A stretch of 64,000 nucleotides of DNA from Arenibacter aquaticus (GTDB taxonomy: Bacteria; Bacteroidota; Bacteroidia; Flavobacteriales; Flavobacteriaceae), in assembly GCF_003957295.1 (NCBI RefSeq), contig NZ_RQPJ01000008.1, forward strand, positions 1 through 64,000, in the 5' to 3' direction. A program made the position numbers and the translations under genes. The notes beneath the pieces were generated by a model that was given only the letters and a program-made list of their open reading frames with translations, did not search any database and had not been told where the DNA came from. Below, piece by piece: positions 27,036 through 36,361 of this stretch; within the stretch, counting starts at the first letter, position 1; the number at the start of each line of letters is the position of its first letter.

Positions 27036-27205
27036 CTGCCCACATTGGTAATTAATTTTTGACAAACTCAACACTAATTTGTTTAAAAAGGGTGAGTTTA
27101 GATTGTAAAAGCAAGCCTTACTTGTATAAGGATCCTTGAGCAGTCTGGTAGCCCTAAACCTGTTTATCGGGGTTTGTACAAAACTTCCATCAATGTGGGC
27201 TTTTT
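27036..27205 (+). ncRNA. ssrS: 6S RNA
   Basis: The 217-base gap between zapA and RNase Y folds as a 6S-like rod. GCCCACATTG (27038-27047) pairs perfectly with CAATGTGGGC (27191-27200), which is followed by nine Ts, so the closing stem doubles as terminator. Inner helices include CTCA/TGAG-type pairing, the hairpin CCTTA-CTTGTA-TAAGG type near 27117-27133 and AAACC/GGTTT near 27157-27177. 6S RNA binds the housekeeping RNA polymerase in stationary phase. The zapA neighbour supports the call; the exact 5' end is an estimate. Confidence 0.78.
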
Positions 27206-27228
27206 TTTTAATAATTTTCAAATTAAAT

Positions 27229-28794
27229 ATGGAAAGTACAGCAATTATAATAGGTTTGATTGGATTGGCAATTGGTTTTGCCATTGCTAAGTTTATGGAA
27301 AAAGGCAAGGCTTCAAAGACCATTTCCAGTGCCAAGAAAGAAGCCGCCACCATCCTAAAGGAGGCTAAGATAGAAGGGGAGAATATTAAAAAGGATAAAA
27401 TTTTTCAGGCAAAGGAGAAATTTTTGGAACTCAAGGCAGAGCATGAGAAAGTCATTATAAACAAGGATAAGAAAATATCCGAAGCAGAGAAACGTACCCG
27501 GGATAAGGAATCACAGGTGAGTAGTGAGTTGGCCAAAGGCAAAAAGCTGGGAGAGCAATTGGAATCTAAAATAAAGGAGGTCAATTATAAGAGCGAGTTT
27601 TTGGATAAGAAGCAATCCGAGTTGGAAAAACTGCATAAAAGTCAAGTACAACAATTAGAGGTGATATCAGGTCTTTCTGCCGATGAGGCCAAATCACAGC
27701 TGTTGGAATCACTTAAGGATACTGCTAAATCTGATGCCATGGCCTATATTCAGTCTACCGTAGAGGAGGCAAAATTAACGGCTCAACAAGAAGCTAAGAA
27801 AATCATTATCAATACCATACAGCGCATAGGCACGGAGGAAGCTGTTGAAAACTGCGTATCGGTTTTTAATCTGGAGTCCGATGACGTTAAAGGGCGTATT
27901 ATTGGTAGGGAAGGTAGAAACATAAGGGCGCTGGAAGCGGCAACTGGAGTAGAGATAATAGTTGATGATACACCAGAAGCAATTATTCTTTCTTGCTTTG
28001 ATTCGGTTCGAAGGGAAGTGGCCCGTTTATCATTGCACAAGTTGGTAACAGATGGAAGAATACATCCTGCAAGAATAGAGGAAATAGTTAAAAAGACCGA
28101 AAAACAGATAGAGGAAGAAATTGTAGAAATAGGTAAGCGAACCGTTATAGATTTGGGGATACATGGTCTGCATCCAGAATTGATCAAGGCGGTAGGTAGG
28201 ATGAAATACCGTTCCTCATACGGTCAGAACCTATTACAGCATTCCAGGGAAGTTGCCAAACTATGTGGGGTAATGGCGGCCGAATTGGGAATAAACCCAA
28301 AACTGGCAAAACGAGCAGGATTGTTGCATGATATAGGGAAGGTTCCCAATACAGAGGCCGAAGTAGAAACACCCCATGCTATCCTAGGGATGCAATGGGC
28401 AGAGAAGTTTGGAGAAAAGCCAGACGTCTGCAACGCCATTGGGGCCCACCACGATGAGATAGAAATGAAAACGCTAATTTCTCCTATTGTACAGGTTTGT
28501 GATGCTATTAGTGGTGCCAGACCAGGTGCAAGGCGACAAGTACTGGATTCTTATATTCAACGATTAAAGGATTTGGAAGAAATTGCATTTGGATTTGGAG
28601 GAGTGCAAAAAGCTTATGCTATCCAAGCGGGTAGGGAATTAAGGGTTATAGTAGAGAGTGAGAAAGTTAATGACGATAAAGCGGCAGAGCTGTCCTTTAA
28701 TATTTCACAGAAAATACAAACCGATATGACTTATCCTGGTCAGGTTAAGGTTACCGTTATCCGGGAGACCAGAGCTGTTAATGTGGCTAAATAG
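27229..28794 (+). CDS. rny: Ribonuclease Y
   Basis: The true start is ATG 27229 (521 residues); a longer frame from 27136 would lie inside the 6S RNA. An N-terminal membrane anchor ([18 protein letters not shown]) precedes a coiled coil (about 30-190), a KH domain with RIIGREGRN (about 223-231), and an HD domain with H338 and H367-D368 ([10 protein letters not shown]). RNase Y is the membrane-bound endonuclease that starts mRNA decay. A strong terminator follows. Confidence 0.93.
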   Translation: MESTAIIIGLIGLAIGFAIAKFMEKGKASKTISSAKKEAATILKEAKIEGENIKKDKIFQAKEKFLELKAEHEKVIINKDKKISEAEKRTRDKESQVSSELAKGKKLGEQLESKIKEVNYKSEFLDKKQSELEKLHKSQVQQLEVISGLSADEAKSQLLESLKDTAKSDAMAYIQSTVEEAKLTAQQEAKKIIINTIQRIGTEEAVENCVSVFNLESDDVKGRIIGREGRNIRALEAATGVEIIVDDTPEAIILSCFDSVRREVARLSLHKLVTDGRIHPARIEEIVKKTEKQIEEEIVEIGKRTVIDLGIHGLHPELIKAVGRMKYRSSYGQNLLQHSREVAKLCGVMAAELGINPKLAKRAGLLHDIGKVPNTEAEVETPHAILGMQWAEKFGEKPDVCNAIGAHHDEIEMKTLISPIVQVCDAISGARPGARRQVLDSYIQRLKDLEEIAFGFGGVQKAYAIQAGRELRVIVESEKVNDDKAAELSFNISQKIQTDMTYPGQVKVTVIRETRAVNVAK

Positions 28795-28815
28795 GTTTTT
28801 TTAAATTTATATGCC

Positions 28816-28863
28816 AAGGTCCCAGAGTCACCTTTTATAGGGTGATTCTGGGACCTTTTCTTT
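28816..28863 (+). terminator. Terminator of rny
   Basis: A 17-base stem (28816-28832 with 28841-28857, one G-U pair) with an eight-base loop, followed by a T-rich tract. One of the longest stems in the window. Confidence 0.9.
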
Positions 28864-28936
28864 GTTAAAGTGTTAATTTGGGCATAGAGCCCCGTAGCTT
28901 GCCTGAGAGGTTCTGTCTTGTCTCTTATGTCATTGA

Positions 28937-29791
28937 CTATTTGTAGGGTTTGTTGAGTTTTTTGGTTTTATACGGCGCCAATTTTTTTAAGGCGGTTGCG
29001 GTCCATTCATTCCAAAAGGACTGTTTTGACAAATCCTTGTAAACAGCAGCATCGTACTCCTGTTGTTTGGATTGAAGTTCCTTGTTTACCTCATCCCCTA
29101 TACGTTCTGCATTTTTTACCAAATCCTGAAAGTTCACAATTTCATTATGTAGCCGTTTTACAAATTTTCTGGCATACAGTTCAGTAATGTCAAAATGAAG
29201 TTGTTCGTGATCCAATACCATGGCCTGGTTTTGGTTTTTTTTAAAATACGAGGATTCACAATCAAAATAGGTGTCCACTTCTACCACTACCATGTTCTCT
29301 TTAGATTGAATGCTCGTGGTATAGCCAAAATAACTATTGGTGGCGGCTATGAATTCCTTTTCCTTGGTTGAAGCTTTGAAGTCGCCTATTTCTAATTTTC
29401 GTTTGGAACTCCAAAGAATTTCCTTTTCATAGATTTCGGGTTTGGATACCCAATATATGTTTCCTTTTAACCTGTGACATGGATTTAGAAGGGTGTTGGG
29501 GAGTTTATGTTCTGTAATCACCAAAAGGTTGCCGCCTATTTTCATGGCTTCGCTTTTGGCGGCATGTTTTACTTGGCGAAAATTGCAATCCCCGGTATTG
29601 TGTTTGGTTTTAATGGTGCCCAACATAAGGGAATCACGAATATTTGGGTCATCTGTGGTAATGACAAATGTTGGGTTAGGTGCAGTCTTGTTGGAAAGGG
29701 GAGACTCTTTAAACTCTTTTACGATGATTGTAGATGTACTGCAGGCCGTTAGGATAACGGCTAGGACAAGCCCCGTTGTACAACAGGACAC
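28937..29791 (-). CDS. Lipoprotein with DUF922-like metalloprotease motif
   Basis: A 284-residue lipoprotein (lipobox ILTAC, cysteine 17). The motif LDHEQLHFDITELYARK (H195, E196, H199) matches the HExxH-like signature of DUF922 putative zinc proteases; the C-terminal part is helical. The only usable conventional start is GTG 29791, which gives a signal peptide without a basic n-region. The 15 sense codons before it, back to the stop of the DUF349 gene in the same frame, would add exactly such a region (LLKYRPIAKTV) but contain no ATG, GTG or TTG. The start is therefore uncertain. Confidence 0.72.
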   Translation of the reverse strand: MSCCTTGLVLAVILTACSTSTIIVKEFKESPLSNKTAPNPTFVITTDDPNIRDSLMLGTIKTKHNTGDCNFRQVKHAAKSEAMKIGGNLLVITEHKLPNTLLNPCHRLKGNIYWVSKPEIYEKEILWSSKRKLEIGDFKASTKEKEFIAATNSYFGYTTSIQSKENMVVVEVDTYFDCESSYFKKNQNQAMVLDHEQLHFDITELYARKFVKRLHNEIVNFQDLVKNAERIGDEVNKELQSKQQEYDAAVYKDLSKQSFWNEWTATALKKLAPYKTKKLNKPYK

Positions 29792-29836
29792 TGTCTTTGC
29801 TATTGGCCGATATTTTAATAAGTCTTGTTTTGTGAT

Positions 29837-32011
29837 TTATTCCTCCTCGGTTGAAGAATCCTCCGCATTTTCGGCTTCTTCCGCCTCTTTGATTAAATTG
29901 TTTTCCAGAATGTTGAGCTTTTTAAGTTTGGCTTTCCACGTGGCCAGTGACTCCTTATGGTTGTTTATGTTTTTGATGACTTCCTTAACCAAGGGGTTGT
30001 CCTCCGATGCATTGGAGAAGAACTGTAAATTGTTTTCCAATTGCCTGATTTCGCTCTTGCTTTCGTCTATTTTCCTTCTAATGAAAGTGCGTTCGTTAGA
30101 GATTGCATAATCATTATCATTATTGGCCAATTGTTGTATTTTGTTACCATACTTGAGCAGTTCGGCCTCCTGTCTATTAATGTTTAATTTTTTGAATAGC
30201 GCATCAAGAATCTTGTTGAATTTGGCATTGATGCTCTTTTTGTTAAAAGGCACTCGTCCAGCAGATTTCCATTCAGATATAAATTCTTTAATGGTAGCTA
30301 GGTCTTTATCCTTATCGCCACTAAGTTCAAATACCTTTAATTTATCAAGGCACTTACTTTTCTTTTCAAAATTTTCAACTTCTTCCTTATGGGCTTCGTT
30401 TTTTAGGGCATGTAGCCGGTCAAAATAGTGGTTGCAGGCGTTTTTAAACTCCTTCCAGATCTTGTCAGAGTATTTTCTGGGGACATGGCCTATCTTTTTC
30501 CAGTCATTTTGTATCCTCTTCATTTCTGGTGTGGTGCTGTCCCAATCTTCACTGTCTTTTAAGGATACTGCCAGTTCTAGTAATGCTCTTTTTTTGTCAA
30601 GGTTTATTTGTTGTTCTTTCTTGAGGTTTTTGTAATAGCTATTCTTGTTTCTATTAAACTCCCTTACGGCCTCTTTAAAACTGGCCCAAGTGTCCTCATT
30701 TACCTTTTGGGGTACTTTTCCTGCTTGGAAAAAAGATTCTCGTAATTGCTCTATTTCTTTTATCTGCTTTTGAATCTCCCTGTGGTTGGAGGCAACATTG
30801 CTGGCAATGGCTTTTATAGACTGGATTATTTCGTTTTTCTTGACCAGGTTTTGTTCATATACCTTTTCCTGTTCCTTATAATATTCCTGTCGCCTTTGAT
30901 GTAGTGCTTTGGTGGCACTGCTAAACCTATCCCAAATTTCTTCACGGTGCTCTTTTCCTACGGGACCAATATCTTCCTTCCAAATTTTGTGAAGGGTCTG
31001 TAACTCTTGGAAGGCCTTGTTTAGATCTTCAACCTTTGCCAATGCTTCCGCTCTTTCTACAATTTTAAGTTTTTCCTCATAATTGTGTTTAAAGTCCAAA
31101 TCCCTTAATTCCCTGTTTAAATGAAGAAAGTCGTAGAATATTTCAATATGATGATGATAGGTTCGCCATACATCGTTATAATTGGTTCGGGGAATAGGTC
31201 CGGCATTTTTCCAACGCTCCTGAAGATCCTTGAAGTTTTTATAGGTTGTATTGATATCTTCTTCTACATTGACCAGGGCTTTAAGTTCGTTTATTATTTC
31301 TAACCTTTTGGTTAGATTGGTCTTTAATCCCTGTTCAAGATTTTTGTAATAAAGATTCCTTTTTTCCCGATAATCGGAATAAACTTCATTAAACTGTCGT
31401 TTAGTAACGGAATTGTATCTAAAGTCTATTTCATTACCTCCATTATTGATAAAATCTTCTTTCTTTTCATCAATAAACTCCTGAAATTTTAGGTCAAATT
31501 CGTATTTAATTCCGTCTACGTGCTTCTTAATGGCCTGTACCTTTTCATTCCTGACCAGTCGCTGTAGTTCACCAACCAAATTCTCCATGGACATGGCGTG
31601 GTAGTCGGGCATAGGGATATGATGCCGTTGTTGGTTGTCAGAATCTTCTGCATCCTCGGCATTGGATTCGTCTATTTCATCAAGAACGTCTTCTTTCTTT
31701 TCTGTATCGGTGTTGTTGGTGGCTTGAGGGGTAGCCTTGTTTTCTTCTACCTGCTCTTCAACTGATTTTGAAGGGGCTTCGGTCTCTTGGGATACCGTCT
31801 TGATCTCCTCAGAGGCTTCGGGCTCCTTTGAACCGCTTATAGCTTGTTGGTTATCTGCGGTGCTTGTTTCAGAACCGGATTCCTCTTCGCTGGAGTCAGA
31901 ATTAGACGGTGTATCAACCTGATTTTTGGCATCATTTGTTCCTTCAGTCTTCTCTGAGGATTCTTCTGTGCCTACAGATTGCTGTAATTTATCTTCTTTA
32001 TCTTCTAACAT
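29837..32011 (-). CDS. DUF349 repeat protein with acidic N-terminus
   Basis: A 724-residue protein. The first 130 residues are low-complexity and very acidic, rich in Glu, Ser, Thr and Gln; the rest is a chain of helical DUF349 units. I count five copies of the hallmark W-K-x2-G-x-[IV]-P (for example RWKNAGPIPR, DWKKIGHVPRK, EWKSAGRVPF). No signal peptide, so cytoplasmic. DUF349 proteins are of unknown function; the repeat suggests a scaffold or nucleic-acid contact. The lipoprotein gene follows in the same frame. Confidence 0.88.
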   Translation of the reverse strand: MLEDKEDKLQQSVGTEESSEKTEGTNDAKNQVDTPSNSDSSEEESGSETSTADNQQAISGSKEPEASEEIKTVSQETEAPSKSVEEQVEENKATPQATNNTDTEKKEDVLDEIDESNAEDAEDSDNQQRHHIPMPDYHAMSMENLVGELQRLVRNEKVQAIKKHVDGIKYEFDLKFQEFIDEKKEDFINNGGNEIDFRYNSVTKRQFNEVYSDYREKRNLYYKNLEQGLKTNLTKRLEIINELKALVNVEEDINTTYKNFKDLQERWKNAGPIPRTNYNDVWRTYHHHIEIFYDFLHLNRELRDLDFKHNYEEKLKIVERAEALAKVEDLNKAFQELQTLHKIWKEDIGPVGKEHREEIWDRFSSATKALHQRRQEYYKEQEKVYEQNLVKKNEIIQSIKAIASNVASNHREIQKQIKEIEQLRESFFQAGKVPQKVNEDTWASFKEAVREFNRNKNSYYKNLKKEQQINLDKKRALLELAVSLKDSEDWDSTTPEMKRIQNDWKKIGHVPRKYSDKIWKEFKNACNHYFDRLHALKNEAHKEEVENFEKKSKCLDKLKVFELSGDKDKDLATIKEFISEWKSAGRVPFNKKSINAKFNKILDALFKKLNINRQEAELLKYGNKIQQLANNDNDYAISNERTFIRRKIDESKSEIRQLENNLQFFSNASEDNPLVKEVIKNINNHKESLATWKAKLKKLNILENNLIKEAEEAENAEDSSTEEE

Positions 32012-32160
32012 TTTATGAATGTTTATAGCTTTCTAGATGTAATGTACGGAAATATAATTACATCTGTTTTAATAACAAAGGTAATGAAACTTCTTTTTAA
32101 GTTTTCTTTTTCAGGGAAGTACCTATATTAAAGTAAAATGGCCCTGTTCTGGGCTTTTCC

Positions 32161-32892
32161 TTAGGAATTCCAAATTTCCCAGGATTTTTCAGCCTGTAGT
32201 TCCAGCATATCGGAACCGTTGCTTATTTTACCGCCCATTTCTTCTCCCGCTAATAAAAAGGCTGTTTTTTCCGGGTTGTAGATAAGGTCGTAAAGAAGGT
32301 GTTTAGGAGTGATGAAATTATAGGGTATAGCTGGTTTATCGTTAATATTGGGAAAGGTTCCCAAGGGAGTGCAGTTTATGATTACCGTATATAAGGATAA
32401 GATGTCTTTATTAAGGTCTGTATAGTTAAGTTGATCTTGCGATGGATTTCGGGAAACAAATTTATACTGGATCCCCAATTTTTTTAGAACAAAGGCCACG
32501 GCTTTAGAAGCGCCTCCCGTACCAAGGATAAGAGCTTTGTTATGATGTTTCTCCAAATGGGGCTCCAGGGATTTTTGAAAACCATAGACATCGGTATTAA
32601 ACCCAATGGTTTTACCATTTACTATTTTTATGGTGTTTACAGCACCAATTTGCTGTGCTTCAGGGTCTATTTCATTTAAAAAAGACATTATTTGTTCCTT
32701 GTAAGGAATGGTTACATTAAAGCCTTTTATGTTGGTGTTATGGGTCATAACATCTTTAAATTGATCTATTTTGGACAGATCAAAATTTTCATACGAGTGT
32801 GAGTTTAAGCCTAGTTTGGAGAATTTTTTGGAAAAATAACCCCTTGAAAAGGAATAGGAGATATCTTTTCCAATAAGTCCAAATCTTACCAT
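32161..32892 (-). CDS. aroE: Shikimate dehydrogenase
   Basis: From ATG 32892 the product is 243 residues; ATG 32913 is also in frame but overlaps the upstream gene. Motifs: shikimate-binding SYSFSRGYF, catalytic lysine in NVTIPYKEQ, NTDVYGFQKSL and the NADP-binding glycine loop ILGTGGASKA. It reduces 3-dehydroshikimate to shikimate in aromatic amino acid synthesis. Directly downstream of the two DUF368 genes on the same strand (one base between the stop and this start). Confidence 0.92.
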   Translation of the reverse strand: MVRFGLIGKDISYSFSRGYFSKKFSKLGLNSHSYENFDLSKIDQFKDVMTHNTNIKGFNVTIPYKEQIMSFLNEIDPEAQQIGAVNTIKIVNGKTIGFNTDVYGFQKSLEPHLEKHHNKALILGTGGASKAVAFVLKKLGIQYKFVSRNPSQDQLNYTDLNKDILSLYTVIINCTPLGTFPNINDKPAIPYNFITPKHLLYDLIYNPEKTAFLLAGEEMGGKISNGSDMLELQAEKSWEIWNS

Positions 32893-32893
32893 T

Positions 32894-33904
32894 TTATTTT
32901 CTATTTTTTCCATACCAGTCTAAACTTAATAAAATTAAAATTCCAAAAATCACAAAGAATATAGCCCACCAAGATTCGGCTTTGGCCATATCGGGAAGGT
33001 ACCTTTCGTAGTTAGTTATAATGGGGTTGTTATTGGTGTCCAAAAGCAGATTACCGTCTGCATCACTTTTGAATAGGGTACGTTTCCAGGGCCAGACCAC
33101 TCCCAATGAACCTGTGATGAATCCTATTATAACTGCTGTGGTCAAATTTTTGTAATGTTTTAGGACGTAACTCAATAAATGGGAAAGTGTTACCAGTCCG
33201 GCGGCAGATCCAAAAGTAAAGACTCCAAGTATTCTTAAGGTGTTCAATCGTTTTGTATTGTGTATAAAACTAAAGTCCCATTTTAGTATATCAGCAAAAG
33301 TGTCATAAAGAGCATTAACAGAATCTACCAAAAGAAGTACGTAATTCCCTAAAAGAATAAGTATAAAAGATCCGGATAAGCCAGGGAGCGTCATGCCCGA
33401 TACGCTAATTATGCCACAAAAAAATATAAATATCAGATTGTCGTTTTCCTTGGCTGGATTAAGAAAACTTATGGATATGCCCACTATGAGTCCCAAAATA
33501 CCAGCGGGGATGGTCTTTTTGCCCCAGTGGCCATAGTCTTTTGCTATATAATAGATAGAACCCAATATCATACCAAAAAAAGCGGCCCAAACATAAAGTT
33601 CTTTTCGTTCCAAAAAATAATCCAGAATTTTGGAAACACTAAAATAACTTACCAGCATCCCAAAAATGAGCAAGGACAGAAACTGTCCGTTGGTATAGCG
33701 ATAGAAACTTTTAAACCTACCACTTATTAGTAGCTTAAAGGCTTTGGCATTGACCTTTTGTAGTGAATAAATAAATTCTTCATAAAACCCACCCACAAAG
33801 GCTACTATTCCGCCAGACACACCGGGTACTTTGTTGGCAGCACCCATAAACAAGCCTTTAATGACAAGGAAGAATTTATCCTGTAATGTTCTTGGGTCTT
33901 TCAT
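32894..33904 (-). CDS. DUF368 membrane protein (PopT-like), copy 1
   Basis: A 336-residue integral membrane protein with about eight to ten helices and the DUF368 signatures GAANKVPGVSGGIVAFVGGF and LPGLSGSFILILLGNYV. DUF368 proteins such as PopT have been shown to recycle undecaprenyl phosphate, the lipid carrier of cell-wall and glycan synthesis, across the membrane. It diverges from copy 2 in the first motif (NKVPGVSGGIVAF against DVVPGVSGGTIAF) and has an extra segment near the C-terminus. Confidence 0.87.
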   Translation of the reverse strand: MKDPRTLQDKFFLVIKGLFMGAANKVPGVSGGIVAFVGGFYEEFIYSLQKVNAKAFKLLISGRFKSFYRYTNGQFLSLLIFGMLVSYFSVSKILDYFLERKELYVWAAFFGMILGSIYYIAKDYGHWGKKTIPAGILGLIVGISISFLNPAKENDNLIFIFFCGIISVSGMTLPGLSGSFILILLGNYVLLLVDSVNALYDTFADILKWDFSFIHNTKRLNTLRILGVFTFGSAAGLVTLSHLLSYVLKHYKNLTTAVIIGFITGSLGVVWPWKRTLFKSDADGNLLLDTNNNPIITNYERYLPDMAKAESWWAIFFVIFGILILLSLDWYGKNRK

Positions 33905-33919
33905 TCTGGGGCCGGGCGT

Positions 33920-34837
33920 TTACTTTTTAGTGGCTAATTTTTCCAGTATAAAAATAAGGGAAAAACCAAGGATTGCCAGTATAACGGCAGATATTAATTG
34001 TGGTTCCCCATCAAAGTAAAATGGGGAAATATTCTCTTCTTTAATGGCGATTATTTTTTCTCCGAATTGCTTGGTTTCCAATACCTCTTTCCAGGGCCAT
34101 ATTTTATTTAGGGACCCCAGGATAAATCCGGTCAAAAGTGCCAGCGTAATATTCTTATAATGGGTAAACATCCATTTTAGAAGCTTGGCAAAGCTTAACA
34201 GACCAAAGATGGCACCAATACCTACTGTAATGATAATTTTTATATCGCGTTCATGAACGGCATCCAATACTGTCTTGTATGAGCCCAAGAGTACTAGGAT
34301 AAAGGCTCCGGATATACCAGGTAGAATCATAGCGCAAATGGCCAGAGCACCTGACAGGAACAAATAAGGAAGTGAGGCTGAGTTCTCCGAAGGGGGCAAG
34401 GTGGTTACATAGTAGGCTATTGCAGCACCAAAGATCAACATTAATACCGCGGCCATATTCCATTTTTTAATCTCTTTACCTACGAAGATAATACTCGCCA
34501 AGACCAGGCCAAAGAAAAAGGACCATAGGGGAATGGGTTTGTTCTCCATGAGCCAGCTAATAAGTTTAGCAAGGGAAAGCACACTGATAGCGATACCTAT
34601 TAGAAGGGCCAATAGAAAATTTCCATTGAGCTTGTTCCAGAAGGCTGCGAAACCATCTTTTCTCAGAGTTTTTATTAGCGATAGGTTAACGTTGTTTATG
34701 CTGCTAATCAGTTCTTCGTAAATACCGGAGATAAAGGCAATGGTGCCACCCGATACCCCTGGTACAACATCGGCAGCGCCCATGGCCATACCCTTTAATG
34801 AAATAAAAATGTAACTTAAAAAATTGCGGTTTTCCAT
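33920..34837 (-). CDS. DUF368 membrane protein (PopT-like), copy 2
   Basis: A 305-residue paralogue of the following gene, 15 bases upstream of it. Signatures: GAADVVPGVSGGTIAFISGI near residues 20-38 and LPGISGAFILVLLGSYK in the middle. The internal similarity of the two motifs within each protein reflects the pseudo-twofold repeat typical of such carriers. Two copies in tandem may have different directions, pH optima or lipid partners; this is inference. Confidence 0.87.
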   Translation of the reverse strand: MENRNFLSYIFISLKGMAMGAADVVPGVSGGTIAFISGIYEELISSINNVNLSLIKTLRKDGFAAFWNKLNGNFLLALLIGIAISVLSLAKLISWLMENKPIPLWSFFFGLVLASIIFVGKEIKKWNMAAVLMLIFGAAIAYYVTTLPPSENSASLPYLFLSGALAICAMILPGISGAFILVLLGSYKTVLDAVHERDIKIIITVGIGAIFGLLSFAKLLKWMFTHYKNITLALLTGFILGSLNKIWPWKEVLETKQFGEKIIAIKEENISPFYFDGEPQLISAVILAILGFSLIFILEKLATKK

Positions 34838-34865
34838 ATATGATAAAAAAACAAAAATAGCTTTT

Positions 34866-36266
34866 TTATCTGGAAGCTTTTTTCACATCTTCAATTAAGT
34901 TTTGGGCCCAATCGGTATTGTAGAATTGTGGGAATTCATCCTTGAACAAATGCAGCTGCCCAAAATCAATTTTAAGGGCATTCAATAGTCGGTATTGGGC
35001 TCTGGGGAAATCACTGATCAAAAGATAGAATCCGGCCATTTTATATTGCATTTCACATCGCTGCGGGTAAAATTCATGTCCCTGCAGCAAGATTTCGATA
35101 GCCGAGTGTACATCCAGATTCTGAATGGCCGTGTCTGCCCAATGGAACCATGTGTCAAATTCGTAATTCCCTAAATCTACTGCCTGTTGATAGGCATAAT
35201 AGGCCTCATCGTTGTTGTTTAGGGTAGCATGGATCTTACCGCACTTTTTCCAATATTTGGAATTCTCCCCATCAATATTGATTGCTTTATTGATGTAATG
35301 AAGGGCTTTTTTGTAATCCTCCTGTCTAATGTAGTAATCCGTAATGGCCAACCATCCCTTATCTAATAAAGGGTCTTCATGGACCGTTCTGTAATAATAG
35401 GTCTTGGCCATGTCAAAATTTCCCAGCTTTTCATGGCATCTGCCAATCCTTAAGTAGGCATGGGAAGTAGGGTCCTCAATAGAAATTGTGGTTTCGTAAT
35501 TTTCAATGGCCTCGTTGTATCGGCCCATTTTTTCCAAAACTTTACCTTTCTCAAAATAGGCTCCTATAAAAGTATCGTCCGATATTATGGCAAAATCAAA
35601 GGCTGTTAAGGCTTCTTGGAACATATCTTTGGAGAAATACATCTTCCCTAATTGATGCCAGGCTACCTCGCTATATGGGTTGCGTTCCAAATAATCGTTA
35701 AGGTACGCAATAGCCCCGTCATAGTCTTCTAGAAACTCAAAGCAATAGATTACGTTGTAAAGGGAGGAGTAGTCTTCCTCGTCAAATGACACGCACATCA
35801 TGAAGTTTTGTTTGGCATCTTCAAAATTGTCCATGAACAAATACTCCATTCCAAGAAGGGAATGGATGTCAAAACTATCATCAGTAAGATTCAATGCCTG
35901 ATTTAATAAGGTAACGGCTGCCTCGTGATTATCCTTTTTAGAATATATATTGGCTCTTTGAATGTAAATTTCTTCGTTGCTACTGTCTATTAACTGTAGC
36001 TCATCCAACATTTTTTCTGCCAACTCCAGGTTATTCTCAAAAACCAGCACCTCTATAGACAATAACTTAAGTTCTATACTGCCCGGATGTTGCTCCAAAC
36101 TAATCTTAATGGCTTTTTTTGCCAATGAAATTTTTCCGCTGTTGAGATAATGGTGAATAATATCCTGAAAATCTTCCGCATCAAAGAAGTAGACATCATC
36201 CGTCTTAAGCATGGATTCAAACTTAGCAATTGGTTGCCCCGGTCTTTCGTTTGGTTCTAACGCCAT
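34866..36266 (-). CDS. Tetratricopeptide repeat protein
   Basis: A 466-residue soluble protein made mostly of TPR helices, with about a dozen repeats showing the A-x6-[FY]-x-A-[IL] pattern (SEVAWHQLGKMYFSKDMFQE, ALTAFDFAI, AYLRIGRCHEKLGNFDMAKT). No signal peptide or enzymatic domain. TPR arrays mediate protein contacts; the partner is unknown. It lies upstream of the DUF368 pair on the same strand (28 bases). Confidence 0.85.
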   Translation of the reverse strand: MALEPNERPGQPIAKFESMLKTDDVYFFDAEDFQDIIHHYLNSGKISLAKKAIKISLEQHPGSIELKLLSIEVLVFENNLELAEKMLDELQLIDSSNEEIYIQRANIYSKKDNHEAAVTLLNQALNLTDDSFDIHSLLGMEYLFMDNFEDAKQNFMMCVSFDEEDYSSLYNVIYCFEFLEDYDGAIAYLNDYLERNPYSEVAWHQLGKMYFSKDMFQEALTAFDFAIISDDTFIGAYFEKGKVLEKMGRYNEAIENYETTISIEDPTSHAYLRIGRCHEKLGNFDMAKTYYYRTVHEDPLLDKGWLAITDYYIRQEDYKKALHYINKAINIDGENSKYWKKCGKIHATLNNNDEAYYAYQQAVDLGNYEFDTWFHWADTAIQNLDVHSAIEILLQGHEFYPQRCEMQYKMAGFYLLISDFPRAQYRLLNALKIDFGQLHLFKDEFPQFYNTDWAQNLIEDVKKASR

Positions 36267-36361
36267 AGGAACTTCTTAGTTATTCATAGAACTAAAATAC
36301 TCTTTTGAGGCCTTTAATTCCGACCGTTTTGGTCTATATTATTAACAAATTAGTTAACAAA

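Noticed and set aside
27136-27228. Upstream extension of the RNase Y gene to a TTG at 27136
   Set aside because: This stretch lies inside the 6S RNA and its terminator; the membrane anchor begins right after ATG 27229.
28880-28930. Possible TPP-like riboswitch motif (GCCTGAGAGGTTCTG) after rny
   Set aside because: Only a short match to a CTGAGA-type motif, no complete pairing, and no thiamine gene next to it.
29493-30110. Plus-strand frame of 205 codons spanning the lipoprotein and DUF349 genes
   Set aside because: Antisense to two supported genes; hydrophobic composition comes from reading the opposite strand of charged helices.
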